Below the pieces are notes generated by a model. The model saw only the letters and a list, made by a program, of their open reading frames with translations, ran no database searches and had not been told where the DNA came from. A DNA stretch of 64,000 nt, from the NCBI RefSeq assembly GCF_039539445.1, contig NZ_BAABDD010000001.1:186001-250000 (forward strand), read 5' to 3'. This DNA comes from Salinactinospora qingdaonensis. Lineage in GTDB: Bacteria; Actinomycetota; Actinomycetes; Streptosporangiales; Streptosporangiaceae. The position numbers and the translations under genes are program-made. This document shows, one piece after another, positions 8,039 to 16,884 of the stretch (position 1 is its first letter; every line of letters begins with the position of its first letter).

Positions 8039-8414
8039 GCTGAGCACCCCCTTGTCGTCACGCGCGGGTGTAGCCGGTGCATGCCGTGATGGACGCTGAG
8101 CCCACGTGGGAACGTGCGATGCCGGGATATCCGCGAACCGGCCGGTGTTGGGCTGTCGGGTGTGACACGTGCTCCGCTGCGCGGGTCGGCGTACCGGCGC
8201 CGCGGCCTCGTCCGTCCCGGAGTCCAGGACCGCGGATGGGGCGCAGGGGATGCGGGGCGATGCGTCACTCCCCCACCCAAGGAACACCTCGACTTTACCC
8301 GTGTCGTGGCGCTCGACGGCATGTCCCCGACCACAGGGGGCAGACTGTCGGTCACGCGGTGGGCGGCGTTCAGCCCGACGTTGGCCCGCCGTCACTCCCC
8401 TTGTCGGAGCACCG

Positions 8415-9518
8415 TCAGGAGCGCCAGACGATCACGAGCGCGCAGTCATCGTTCTTGTCGCGGCTGAGGGTATCGACGACCCCGACGGCACCTTGGGAGA
8501 ACCCCCTGGTCACCAGGTGCTCGGAGACGGAGAGCAGCCGGTCGACCCCGGAATCGAGGTCCTCGCCGGGCGTTTCGATGAGGCCGTCGGTGTAGAGCAT
8601 GATGGCGTCGCCGGGGCGCAGCCGCCCTTTGACGGGGGTGTAGCTCATCTCGGGGATGACACCGAGAACGACGCCTTTGGCGTCGGTGGTGCCCCAGCAG
8701 CCCTTGCCGCTGTCGAACTGCACGGCGGGTGGGTGGCCGGCTGAGGCGATGAGGTAGTCGCCGGTGGTGAGATCGATACTGAGGTGGACCGCGGTGACAA
8801 ACCCCTCTCCGACAGCGGTGCGCATGAGGTAGTCGTTGCAGTGAGAGAGGAATTCGGTGCTGGGGACGGCGCTGATCAGCCCACCAAAGGCCCCCGACAG
8901 CAGCAGAGCGCGGGTACCGGCGTCGACGCCTTTGCCGGAGACGTCCACGACGGCCACCTCGAGCCGGTTGCCGCGGCGGATGGAGACGACGAAGTCACCG
9001 CCGAAGGAGGAGCCACCGGCTTGGCGCAGGACCGCCTTGGTTCCCCACCCTGAGCCGAGGTTGGGCAACTGCCCTTGAGCGCGCAGCCGGTCGCGCAGCT
9101 CCAGCAGCATCTTCTCCCCGCTGAGGCCCTGCACACCCAACCGTTCGCGCACGCCCGAGAGCAGATAGGCCAGTACGGCGGTGACACCAATGGTGACGAG
9201 CAGGCCGGGACCCACTTGCCCGAAGTCGAGGGCGAAGGCGGTGAACAGCAGCACCACGGCCACGACCACGAGCAGGAATGCCAAGCTCTTGCGTTTGAGC
9301 AGCAGACCGCCGGCCAGGACCGTGAGGATGACGGCACTCGGCGGGAACCAGCCGTGCGGCCCCCAGACCGCGCCGATACCGATGCCAAGCGCCAGCATCA
9401 CCAGCGTGATGAGGACCAGGCGGTAGCGGAAGAGCACCTTGCGGCGGAGTAGCGCGACCGCTCGTTGCCACAGGTGCCTCACCTGGCGAACGAGTTTCGG
9501 AGCACGCGAGCCGATCAT
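8415..9518 (-). CDS. Membrane-anchored SpoIIE-family PP2C phosphatase
   Basis: The 367-residue protein begins with a basic stretch, then several hydrophobic helices between residues 30 and 120 (for example LVLITLVMLALGIGIGAVW and LLVTIGVTAVLAYLL). The cytosolic part is a SpoIIE/RsbU-like PP2C domain: GGDFVV, VVDVSGKGVDAGTRAL, AGHPPAV, LRPGDAIMLYTDGLIE and DDCALVIVW. The Asp residues of GGDF, VDVSGKG and TDGLIE would hold the metals. Such enzymes dephosphorylate anti-anti-sigma proteins and control alternative sigma factors; no anti-sigma partner gene is nearby. Confidence 0.9.
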   Translation of the reverse strand: MIGSRAPKLVRQVRHLWQRAVALLRRKVLFRYRLVLITLVMLALGIGIGAVWGPHGWFPPSAVILTVLAGGLLLKRKSLAFLLVVVAVVLLFTAFALDFGQVGPGLLVTIGVTAVLAYLLSGVRERLGVQGLSGEKMLLELRDRLRAQGQLPNLGSGWGTKAVLRQAGGSSFGGDFVVSIRRGNRLEVAVVDVSGKGVDAGTRALLLSGAFGGLISAVPSTEFLSHCNDYLMRTAVGEGFVTAVHLSIDLTTGDYLIASAGHPPAVQFDSGKGCWGTTDAKGVVLGVIPEMSYTPVKGRLRPGDAIMLYTDGLIETPGEDLDSGVDRLLSVSEHLVTRGFSQGAVGVVDTLSRDKNDDCALVIVWRS

Positions 9519-10136
9519 CGTTGCCGCACTGTAGCGTGCAAAACCATCCCAAGCACGCTTTGAACGACCACAACGGCACGGATCACCCGAAATCTGGAGG
9601 TATCAGACGGCGGGTATGTATCGCAGCGGCGCGCCCCGGCCCCGCTGTAAAGAACCGGCCAATACCTCTCCAGCGTGCACGCCGAAAACTCCGCACAACT
9701 ACCCATAGTCCAGTATGAGCAGAGAGAGCCCCGGCCGTCAGGCGTCCAGCCGTCTCCGGTGAGGTAATCCACGAGAAACCCCCAGCCGGACAATCATGAA
9801 ACCCGAGTTTGGGACATTCATCATTGCGGGCGCGGGGTGTGAGGCCCCTCGCGAGACAGGTGAGCCACCACTCCAGCAGGCCGCGCGACGGATCGGTGCC
9901 CGCAACGGACACGGCTGATAGGCCGATCCGACATGTCCCCATCATCGGCGGGGGATCGGCAGGGCATGCCCCACGCCGGCGAGTCCCGTGGCCAAAGCGG
10001 GAATGGCCAGCGCAGGCAGGTCAACGACGCGCCTACCGACTGTCCGCGCCACGAGTGCGGGGCGTTGCAGGGCCACCAGCGCGGTACTAGCGTCACGGCA
10101 AAGCGCACACGATCGCGGGAGAGGGGTGAACACGAC
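9519..10136. other. 618-base gap with no recognised gene
   Basis: Short reading frames on both strands have arginine/proline-rich translations typical of chance frames in GC-rich DNA. No tRNA, strong hairpin or repeat-family core was recognised. It separates the divergent phosphatase gene from the small gene at 10137 and so must hold the promoters of both. Confidence 0.5.
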
Positions 10137-10439
10137 ATGGCCCGCACCCACATCACACTGTCGGCGGCCATGCGGGCACGGGATGTCTCACGGCCGCGCG
10201 GCACCGACGACGCTCCCGCCCCAAGCGCCACTGAGGAACCGGCCGAGAGCGCCCCGGTCACCACGGAGACGCGAGCAGACGGCACCACGGCTCCGGCGAG
10301 CCGAGACGAGCGTGGCAGCGCCGGCTCGCCACCGGCGCAGCCGTCCACCGAAAGTCCCGAGCCGTTGGTGGTGCCCCCTGCGCCGGTGCCCAAGGGACGC
10401 GGGCGAGGGCGGCGCCGCGGCGGGCGGCGCCGCAGGTGA
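10137..10439 (+). CDS. Conserved-looking small protein with Arg/Gly-rich basic tail
   Basis: The 100-residue product starts MARTHITLSAAMRARDVSRP, runs through a disordered Ala/Pro/Glu/Thr-rich middle and ends in GRGRGRRRGGRRRR. GGGAGAGGGG lies just before the ATG, which supports real translation. The basic tail suggests nucleic-acid binding, but no family is recognised. It converges on rpiB, with only 27 bases between the stop codons. Confidence 0.6.
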   Translation: MARTHITLSAAMRARDVSRPRGTDDAPAPSATEEPAESAPVTTETRADGTTAPASRDERGSAGSPPAQPSTESPEPLVVPPAPVPKGRGRGRRRGGRRRR

Positions 10440-10466
10440 GTCGGTCACAGGGCGTGGCCCAGGCCG

Positions 10467-10934
10467 CTATGGCAGCGGCGGCAACTCCCCACTGCGCTCA
10501 TAGCGGTCAAGCATGTCGATACGGCACGTGTGACGCTCCTCACCGCTGTAAGCGGTGGTGAGGAAAGTCTCGACAAAGCCGACGGCCTCGGCCGTGGTGT
10601 GCATCCGCGCACCTATGGCGACGACGTTGGCGTCGTTGTGCTGGCGTGCCAGCGCGGCGGTCTCGGTGCTCCAGGCCAGCGCGGCGCGCACGCCGGCGAC
10701 CTTGTTGGCGGCGATCTGCTCTCCGTTGCCGGAGCCACCGATCACCACCCCCAGGGAGCCGGGCTCCCCCGCGACGCCCTCGGCAGCGCGCAAGACGAAC
10801 GGCGGATAGTGGTCGGCCGGATCGTAGTGGAAGGGTCCGGCGTCGATGGCCTCGTGGCCCTGCTCCTTCAACCAGGAGATGAGGTGTTCTTTGAGCTCGT
10901 AGCCCGCATGATCGGATCCAAGGTAAACACGCAC
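10467..10934 (-). CDS. rpiB: Ribose-5-phosphate isomerase B
   Basis: This 155-residue enzyme interconverts ribose 5-phosphate and ribulose 5-phosphate in the pentose phosphate pathway. It shows SDHAGYELK at the N-terminus (catalytic/phosphate residues of the LacAB/RpiB fold) and GGSGNGEQIAANKVAGVRAAL in the middle. The Glu in GNGEQ, in place of the Cys of E. coli-type enzymes, is the arrangement known in Mycobacterium tuberculosis RpiB. ARQHNDANVVAIGARM follows. The length is normal. Confidence 0.95.
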   Translation of the reverse strand: MRVYLGSDHAGYELKEHLISWLKEQGHEAIDAGPFHYDPADHYPPFVLRAAEGVAGEPGSLGVVIGGSGNGEQIAANKVAGVRAALAWSTETAALARQHNDANVVAIGARMHTTAEAVGFVETFLTTAYSGEERHTCRIDMLDRYERSGELPPLP

Positions 10935-11009
10935 ACGCCTAGTTTGGCAGGGGCGCCGGCGGGCGCGACACGCGCGCCCGCCAACGGCGGCATCTGCCGA
11001 AGACGGGCA

Positions 11010-11279
11010 CTAGCCTAGCGGCAGGCCGGTGGCCGCTGTGGCGATCCCCATCCCCAGAAGGGCGAAGAGGGCGAGGGAGGCCAGCGCCAGGAGATTGACC
11101 AGCACGATGGCTTTCAGGTCGCTGCCCAGGGGAGCGGCCTTGGAGACGGGAGCCTTGCGCAACGCACACCTCGGTTCGTCGTCGGTCGATAGGGGCGGAC
11201 ACACAGAACCGCCGATAGCGGCGGCCTCAAATTCTGCCTCAGTTGACAAGACGGGCAAGCCCCCCGAGCGATTCCCCAC
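11010..11279 (-). CDS. Small single-pass membrane protein, function unknown
   Basis: From the GTG at 11279 the product is 89 residues: a polar N-terminal half followed by SDLKAIVLVNLLALASLALF and more hydrophobic residues up to the C-terminal GLPLG. That makes one membrane helix near the C-terminus, as in tail-anchored proteins. The reading frame stays open further upstream across the aldehyde dehydrogenase gene, so the start is a guess. It lies downstream of the dehydrogenase on the same strand. Confidence 0.5.
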   Translation of the reverse strand: MGNRSGGLPVLSTEAEFEAAAIGGSVCPPLSTDDEPRCALRKAPVSKAAPLGSDLKAIVLVNLLALASLALFALLGMGIATAATGLPLG

Positions 11280-11370
11280 GCTGATGTGATCGTCGTCTCT
11301 GCGGGGCCGCCGCGCTGGGGCGCGCCCGCCCGGCTCACCGACAGCACTGCCGGCGAGCCGGGACAGGGCT

Positions 11371-12795
11371 TCAGAGCTGGACGGACTTGACCTCGCAGAA
11401 CTCCTCCAGGCCAAAGGCACCCCATTCGCGGCCAACACCGGATTGGCGATATCCACCGAAGGGGGCGAGCGGGTTGAAGTTGGCTCCGTTGATGTCGACC
11501 TGACCGGCCCGCAGTCGCCGAGCCACCGGCAGGGCGCGCTCCTGGCTGCCGGCCCAGACAGCGGCGTTGAGGCCATAGACGGTGTCGTTGGCGATCGACA
11601 CGGCCTCCTCCTCGGTGTCGTAGCTGATGATCGCCAAGACCGGCCCGAAGATCTCCTCTTGGGCGATGCGCATGTCGTTGCGCACGTCGGCGAAGACGGT
11701 GGGCCGCACGAAGTAGCCCCGGCCGACTCCCTCAGGGGGCTCGGTGCCACCGGTTACCAGCCGCGCGCCCTCGGAGATGCCCAGCTCGATGTAGCCGCGG
11801 ACTCGCTCGCGCTGCTCCGCTGAGATCAGCGGTCCCATTCGAACGGTGGAGTCGAACGGGTCGCCCACGGTGACCTTGGCCGCTGCCGCCGCGGCGAGTT
11901 CGACGGCCTCCTCGTAGGAGTCGCGGTGCACCAGCATGCGGGTGAGGGCGTTACAGCTCTGGCCGGTGTTGCGCATGACGTCGGCCACCCCACGCTTGAC
12001 GGCGCGGGTCAGATCCGCGTCGGGCAGGATCACGTTGGGCGACTTCCCGCCGAGTTCGAGAGCGACCTTCTTGACAGTGGCGGCACCTACCTCGGCCACC
12101 CGCTGGCCGGCGCGCACCGAGCCGGTGAACGACACCATGTCGATGTCGGGGTGGGCCGCGATGGCTTCTCCCACCACCGGCCCCGTCCCCGAGACGAGAT
12201 TGAACACGCCCGCGGGCAGGCCGGCGTCATGGCAGGCCTGGGCGAGCGCGTAAGCGCCCAGCGGAGCGATCTCGGTGGGCTTGAGTACGACCGTGTTCCC
12301 CGCGGCCATAGCGGGGATCACTTTGAGCACGATCTGGTGCAACGGGTAGTTCCACGGCGTGATGGCGCCCACGACACCGTAGGGCTCGCGGAAGACAAGC
12401 GAGCTGCCCACCCGCTCCCCGTTGAAGAACCGCTCACCCACCTCACCGTTGATCAGGTCGAGGTTGGTTGACCACATAGTCAGCGGCAGTCCCGTCTGCA
12501 CCTGGGAGGCGAAGGTCAGGGGAGCCCCGATGTCGGTGGCGATGGTGCGCGCGACCTCGTCGGCGCGCTGGGAGAAGAGTTCGTGGACCCGGGCCAGGTG
12601 GGCGTGGCGCTCACTCACCGAAAGAGCTGACCAGGTGGGAAACGCGGCCCTGGCAGCGGCGACGGCGCGCTCGACGTCCTTGGGATCGCCGGCTGGCACC
12701 TGGTCGATGGTCTCCTCGGTGGCGGGGTTGACCACATCCAGCGTCTCGGCCGAAGCGGAATCGGCCCAGGCTCCATTGAGGTAAAGGGATCGCAT
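11371..12795 (-). CDS. NAD(P)+-dependent aldehyde dehydrogenase
   Basis: The 474-residue protein is a full-length aldehyde dehydrogenase. It shows TPWNYPLHQIVLKVIPAMAAGN and KPTEIAPLGAYAL for cofactor binding, ELGGKSPNVIL with the general-base Glu at about residue 248, and NTGQSCNALTR with the nucleophile Cys at about residue 282. EEIFGPVLAIISY is the C-terminal motif. It oxidises an aldehyde to the acid; the substrate is not predictable, though the family resembles betaine or succinate-semialdehyde-type enzymes broadly. An in-frame GTG three codons upstream (12804) is an alternative start. Confidence 0.92.
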   Translation of the reverse strand: MRSLYLNGAWADSASAETLDVVNPATEETIDQVPAGDPKDVERAVAAARAAFPTWSALSVSERHAHLARVHELFSQRADEVARTIATDIGAPLTFASQVQTGLPLTMWSTNLDLINGEVGERFFNGERVGSSLVFREPYGVVGAITPWNYPLHQIVLKVIPAMAAGNTVVLKPTEIAPLGAYALAQACHDAGLPAGVFNLVSGTGPVVGEAIAAHPDIDMVSFTGSVRAGQRVAEVGAATVKKVALELGGKSPNVILPDADLTRAVKRGVADVMRNTGQSCNALTRMLVHRDSYEEAVELAAAAAAKVTVGDPFDSTVRMGPLISAEQRERVRGYIELGISEGARLVTGGTEPPEGVGRGYFVRPTVFADVRNDMRIAQEEIFGPVLAIISYDTEEEAVSIANDTVYGLNAAVWAGSQERALPVARRLRAGQVDINGANFNPLAPFGGYRQSGVGREWGAFGLEEFCEVKSVQL

Positions 12796-12909
12796 AGACC
12801 CCACTTTCCCAGAACCGAATTCTGTTATGTGCCCCCGCCACCCCTCTAGCGCGACGGGCGCTTCGGCCGCCGGTGACGAACCGGAAGCGCCCGCCAGGTG
12901 GAAAAGCTC

Positions 12910-13074
12910 TCAGTCCCAGTGGGGAGGGCGTTCCTCTAGCAAACGGGCGACGTCGTCGCCGTCAGCGAACGTGTCGCCCCACCCTGCCGCCCGTTCCTCA
13001 ACGGCGGTGTCGGGCAGGATCTCGATGTCGTCGTCGAACAGCTCGACCGGCCGCTCGTCGTCAGGTGCGCTCAT
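12910..13074 (-). CDS. 54-residue acidic protein next to a DsbA-like gene
   Basis: This short gene starts at ATG 13074 after GGGGGAAGGC, an excellent ribosome site. The product is strongly acidic: MSAPDDERPVELFDDDIEIL, then a middle with WGD and a C-terminal DVARLLEERPPHWD. The composition, codon use and close packing behind the DsbA-type gene (31 bases) indicate a real gene. I do not recognise the family. Co-orientation with the oxidoreductase suggests a shared transcript. Confidence 0.7.
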   Translation of the reverse strand: MSAPDDERPVELFDDDIEILPDTAVEERAAGWGDTFADGDDVARLLEERPPHWD

Positions 13075-13104
13075 GCCTTCCCCCGGGATCGCGAGTACAC
13101 GTTG

Positions 13105-13716
13105 TCAGTCGAAGATGGGGTCGCGGGTCCGGCTGCGCTTGAGTTCAAAAAAGCCGTCGGTACCCGCCACGAGCAGGACGCCGTCCCACAGTTTGGCAGC
13201 TTCGTCCGCCCTGGGGGTCGGAGAGACGACGGGTCCGAAGAACGAGACGCCGTTGACCGAAATCACGGGGGTACCGACCTCGTACCCGACCCGGTCCATG
13301 CCATCGTGGTGCGACCTGCGCAAGGCATCATCGTAGTCGGTGACGTCAGCGGCTTCGGCCAGGTCGGCCGGTAGCCCGGCCTCGGTCAGCGCTGCGGTGA
13401 GCGTCTCGGCGGTGCGCGGCTCCTTGGCGAGGTGGTACCGGTTGCCGAGGGCCGTGTAGAGAGGGCCGAGGACATCGTTGCCCAGGCGCTGCTCAGCGGC
13501 GATGGCCACCCGCGCCGGTCCCCACGCCTCCCGCAGCAAGGTGCGATACTCCTCGGAGACGTCCTTGTCCTCGTTGAGCACCGCCAAGCTCATGACGTGC
13601 CAACGGGTACGAACCGGGCGCACCTTCTCGACCTCCAGCATCCACCGGGAGGTCAGCCAGGCCCACGGGCACAGGGGATCAAACCAGAAGTCGACATTGG
13701 CGGGCTGCTCGCTCAC
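13105..13716 (-). CDS. DsbA/FrnE-family oxidoreductase (Rv2466c-like)
   Basis: The 203-residue protein has DFWFDPLCPWAWLTSRWML at the N-terminus, the active-site region of DsbA/FrnE-type thioredoxin-fold proteins; CPWA replaces the CPWC of mycothiol-dependent Rv2466c, leaving one catalytic Cys at about residue 16. The helical insertion follows, then GTPVISVNGVSFFGPVVSP with the cis-Pro (TP). Rv2466c reduces nitro compounds with mycothiol, so a mycothiol-linked reductase role is plausible here. GAGGAGA before the GTG at 13716 supports that start; the longer frame to 13785 lacks it. Confidence 0.85.
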   Translation of the reverse strand: MSEQPANVDFWFDPLCPWAWLTSRWMLEVEKVRPVRTRWHVMSLAVLNEDKDVSEEYRTLLREAWGPARVAIAAEQRLGNDVLGPLYTALGNRYHLAKEPRTAETLTAALTEAGLPADLAEAADVTDYDDALRRSHHDGMDRVGYEVGTPVISVNGVSFFGPVVSPTPRADEAAKLWDGVLLVAGTDGFFELKRSRTRDPIFD

Positions 13717-13976
13717 GCTGATCTCCTCATCCTCAGATTCGGGGCTGGGGAATCCCGATGTCTCGTGTCCCCGGGGGTAGAGCAACAGCTAACAGCCGGG
13801 GCGGGGGAATCCCGCTGGAGCTAACCGCCGCGCTAGGTTCCGCATTCCTGGAGGATGCGTGGCAGTATCGAACTCGACAAATGACATCACGGGGGGTCAC
13901 CGCGCTCCACGTGCGGCGGCGCGGTAGTGACCCATAAACGAGGGCCGGCGAGACGGCGGCCGTGAAGGGAGCGACC

Positions 13977-16529
13977 GTGGCGGGCAACCTAACACGCGAC
14001 GAGGCGAGGGAGCGGGCGCGAATCCTCAGCGTCGCCTCATACGAGGTCGAACTCGATCTCACCCGCAGCGACCAGACCTTCGCGTCGACCACCGTGGTCC
14101 GGTTTAGCTGCTCAGAGCCGGGAGCGGCCACATTCATCGACTTTGTGGCCCCGAAGGTGCATAGTGTCGAGCTCAACGGGCGCGGGCTTGACACAGCCAA
14201 GGTCTTCGACGGGGAACGGATTCGGCTCGCCGAGCTGAGCGCGGACAACGAACTGCGGGTGGTGGCCGACGCCGCGTTCATGCGCACCGGCGAAGGGCTG
14301 CACCGTTTCGTGGACCCCGTCGACGGCAAAACTTATCTGTACTCCCAGTTCGAAACCTCCGACGCTCAGCGGATGTACGCCTGCTTCGACCAGCCCGACC
14401 TCAAGGCGAGCTTCGAGCTGAGTGTGCTGGCCCCAGCCGACTACGAGGTGGTGTCCAACAGCGCTCCCGACGTCGAACGCGAGCCGGTGGAGCCGCAGGA
14501 GGGCGCGGCGAAGGTCCGATGGCATTTCCCCGCCACCAAGCCGATCTCGACCTACATCACCGCCCTCATCGCCGGGCCCTACCACGTAGTGCGCGACAGC
14601 CACGACGGCATCCCGCTAGGGGTGTACTGTCGCGCCTCGTTGGCGGAGCACCTCGACGCCGACGCCATCCTCGACGTCACCAAGCGGGGGTTTGACTTCT
14701 ACCACCGCGTGTTCGAGCTGCGGTACCCGTTCGACAAGTACGACCAGTTGTTCGTCCCCGAGTTCAACGCGGGAGCGATGGAAAACGCCGGCGCCGTGAC
14801 CTTCCTGGAGGACTACATCTTCCGTTCTCGGGTCACCGACGCCCGCTACGAGCGCCGGGCCGAGACGATCCTGCACGAAATGGCCCACATGTGGTTCGGT
14901 GACTTGGTCACCATGCGCTGGTGGGACGACCTGTGGCTGAACGAGTCCTTCGCGACCTTCGCCAGTGTGTACTGCCAGGCCGAGGCGACTCGCTGGCAGG
15001 ATGCCTGGACCACCTTCGCCAACGTGGAGAAGGCGTGGGCGCTGCGCCAGGACCAACTGCCCTCCACGCACCCCATCGCCGCCGACATCCCCGACATGCA
15101 GGCGGTCGAGGTGAACTTCGACGGCATTACCTACGCCAAGGGCGCCTCGGTGCTCAAGCAACTGGTCGCCTACGTAGGGGTCGACGCCTTCTTCGCCGGA
15201 GTGCGTGCCTACTTCGCCAAACACGCCTGGGGCAACACCGAACTGGCCGACCTGCTGCGCGAGCTAGAGCGCGCCTCGGGGCGCGACCTGTCGCTGTGGT
15301 CGCGGGAATGGCTGGAAACCGCGGGGGTGAACACGATGCGCCCCGAGTTCGAGGTGAACGAGCAGGGAGCCTTCACCTCCTTCGCCGTGCTACAGGAGGC
15401 CGCCCCGGACTACCCCACGCTGCGGTCGCACCGGCTGGCCATCGGCCTCTACGACCGCACCGAGACCGGGATCGTGCGACGGCGGCGCCTCGAACTCGAC
15501 GTTTCCGGCGACCGCACCGAGGTTGCGGACCTGGTGGGCGAGCGCCGCCCCGACCTGGTGCTGCTCAACGACGACGACCTCACCTTCACCAAGATTCGGC
15601 TGGACGACCGGTCGCTGCACACCCTGATCGAGGGCATCGGTGAGATCCGCGCGTCGCTGCCGCGGGCGCTGTGCTTCTCCGCAGCCTGGGACATGACACG
15701 CGACGCCGAGATGGCCGCACGCGACTACATCCAGTTGCTGCTCTCCGGTATCGGGGGCGTCAGCGACGTCTCGGTGGTACAGATGCTGCTGCGGCAAGCG
15801 GTGACCACGCTGGACAAGTACGCCGACCCGCAGTGGCGCCCGGTCGGCTACGACCTGCTGGCCAGCCGGCTGCGCGAGCTGCTCACCAGCGCCGAGCCCG
15901 GCAGCGACCTCCAACTCGCCTATGCCCAGGGCTTCGCCGACGCCGCCGTCTCAACGGAGCATCTGTCGCTGCTACGCGGCCTCCTCGACGGCGCGCTGGC
16001 CGTGGAGGGGCTGACGATCGACACTGACCTGCGCTGGCGGCTGCTGCGGCGGCTGGTGGTGCACGGCGAAGCCGGCGAAGCCGAGATCACCGCGGAACTG
16101 GAAGCAGACCCCACGGCGACCGGGGAGCGCTTCGCGGCAGGGTGCCGGGCGGCCCTGCCCACGCCTGAGGCCAAGGCGCGCACCTGGGACCGGCTCGCCT
16201 CGGCGGACATGGCCAACGCCGAGTTCCGCGCGACCCTGCTGGGGTTCACCGAGCCCGCCCACAGCGAACTGCTGCGCCCCTACGTGGACAAGTACTTCGG
16301 GCTGTTGGGCGAAGCGTGGAACAAGTGGACCAGCGAGTTCGCGCAAGGCTTCGCCGAGCTCGCCTACCCGCGCTACCTCACAGAGGAGGCCACGGTGCGG
16401 CGCACCGACGCCTACATCGAGGCTGAGCAGCCGGCGCCGGCGCTGCGGCGGCTGCTGCTGGAAGGCCGCGCCGACGTCGAACGGGCGCTACGTGCCCAAG
16501 AGAAAGACGCGGCCAAGGCAACCGGTTAG
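13977..16529 (+). CDS. pepN: Aminopeptidase N (M1 metallopeptidase)
   Basis: The 850-residue enzyme removes N-terminal residues from peptides in the cytosol. GAMENAG at about residue 265 binds the substrate N-terminus. HEMAHMWFGDLVTM at about residue 300, with NESFA about 20 residues later, gives the zinc ligands HExxH-x18-E. An ERAP1-like C-terminal helical domain follows. The GTG at 13977 is preferred (GGGAG 7 bases upstream) over the GTG at 13962. The last base of its TAG stop is also the first base of the inverted-repeat element at 16529. It diverges from the DsbA gene across a 260-base gap. Confidence 0.95.
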   Translation: MAGNLTRDEARERARILSVASYEVELDLTRSDQTFASTTVVRFSCSEPGAATFIDFVAPKVHSVELNGRGLDTAKVFDGERIRLAELSADNELRVVADAAFMRTGEGLHRFVDPVDGKTYLYSQFETSDAQRMYACFDQPDLKASFELSVLAPADYEVVSNSAPDVEREPVEPQEGAAKVRWHFPATKPISTYITALIAGPYHVVRDSHDGIPLGVYCRASLAEHLDADAILDVTKRGFDFYHRVFELRYPFDKYDQLFVPEFNAGAMENAGAVTFLEDYIFRSRVTDARYERRAETILHEMAHMWFGDLVTMRWWDDLWLNESFATFASVYCQAEATRWQDAWTTFANVEKAWALRQDQLPSTHPIAADIPDMQAVEVNFDGITYAKGASVLKQLVAYVGVDAFFAGVRAYFAKHAWGNTELADLLRELERASGRDLSLWSREWLETAGVNTMRPEFEVNEQGAFTSFAVLQEAAPDYPTLRSHRLAIGLYDRTETGIVRRRRLELDVSGDRTEVADLVGERRPDLVLLNDDDLTFTKIRLDDRSLHTLIEGIGEIRASLPRALCFSAAWDMTRDAEMAARDYIQLLLSGIGGVSDVSVVQMLLRQAVTTLDKYADPQWRPVGYDLLASRLRELLTSAEPGSDLQLAYAQGFADAAVSTEHLSLLRGLLDGALAVEGLTIDTDLRWRLLRRLVVHGEAGEAEITAELEADPTATGERFAAGCRAALPTPEAKARTWDRLASADMANAEFRATLLGFTEPAHSELLRPYVDKYFGLLGEAWNKWTSEFAQGFAELAYPRYLTEEATVRRTDAYIEAEQPAPALRRLLLEGRADVERALRAQEKDAAKATG

Positions 16530-16693
16530 GTTCTGTTTTTCGGACGGCTGGGATGGGGGGCCATGGGACGTTCTTCGTTGGCTCGTGCTTCGATCGCTGC
16601 GCGATCTCGGCCCCCCGCGAGGTGAGAGCGGACGCGCGCGCCCGCTTGCGCCCACCGCCCGCTCTCGCCGCCCTACCCAAAAAACAGAGACCC
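16529..16693. repeat. Inverted-repeat element, copy A (about 165 bp)
   Basis: The left end reads GGTTCTGTTTTTCGGACGGC and the right end, on the other strand, GGGTCTCTGTTTTTTGGG, giving imperfect terminal inverted repeats. Inside is the family core GCTCGTGCTTCGATCGCTGC followed by GCGATCTCGG (16581-16610), which itself contains GATCGC-N3-GCGATC. Copy B at 23989 has the same plan. It fills the space between the convergent pepN and malQ genes, so the folded transcript could act as a terminator for either. The rest of the gap up to 16884 has no gene. Confidence 0.7.
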
Positions 16694-16884
16694 AGCCCAG
16701 GCGAGCGCCGCCACACTCACGCGCCCGGGGATACCAGCGTCATGGCTCACGGTGGTGGGGCGAGGACGGGACAGCCGTCCGGCCCCACCGGCCGGATGCG
16801 CCCGCAGGTGCGCGAGCCACGCATGCGGTTGACCGCGGCGGCATCCGCCGGGTGCGGCCGGAGAGGCCGCGGTGCGAAGACCCC

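Noticed and set aside
14921..15643. 240-codon plus-strand frame inside pepN
   Set aside because: It is a +2 shadow frame of pepN with Arg-rich translation.
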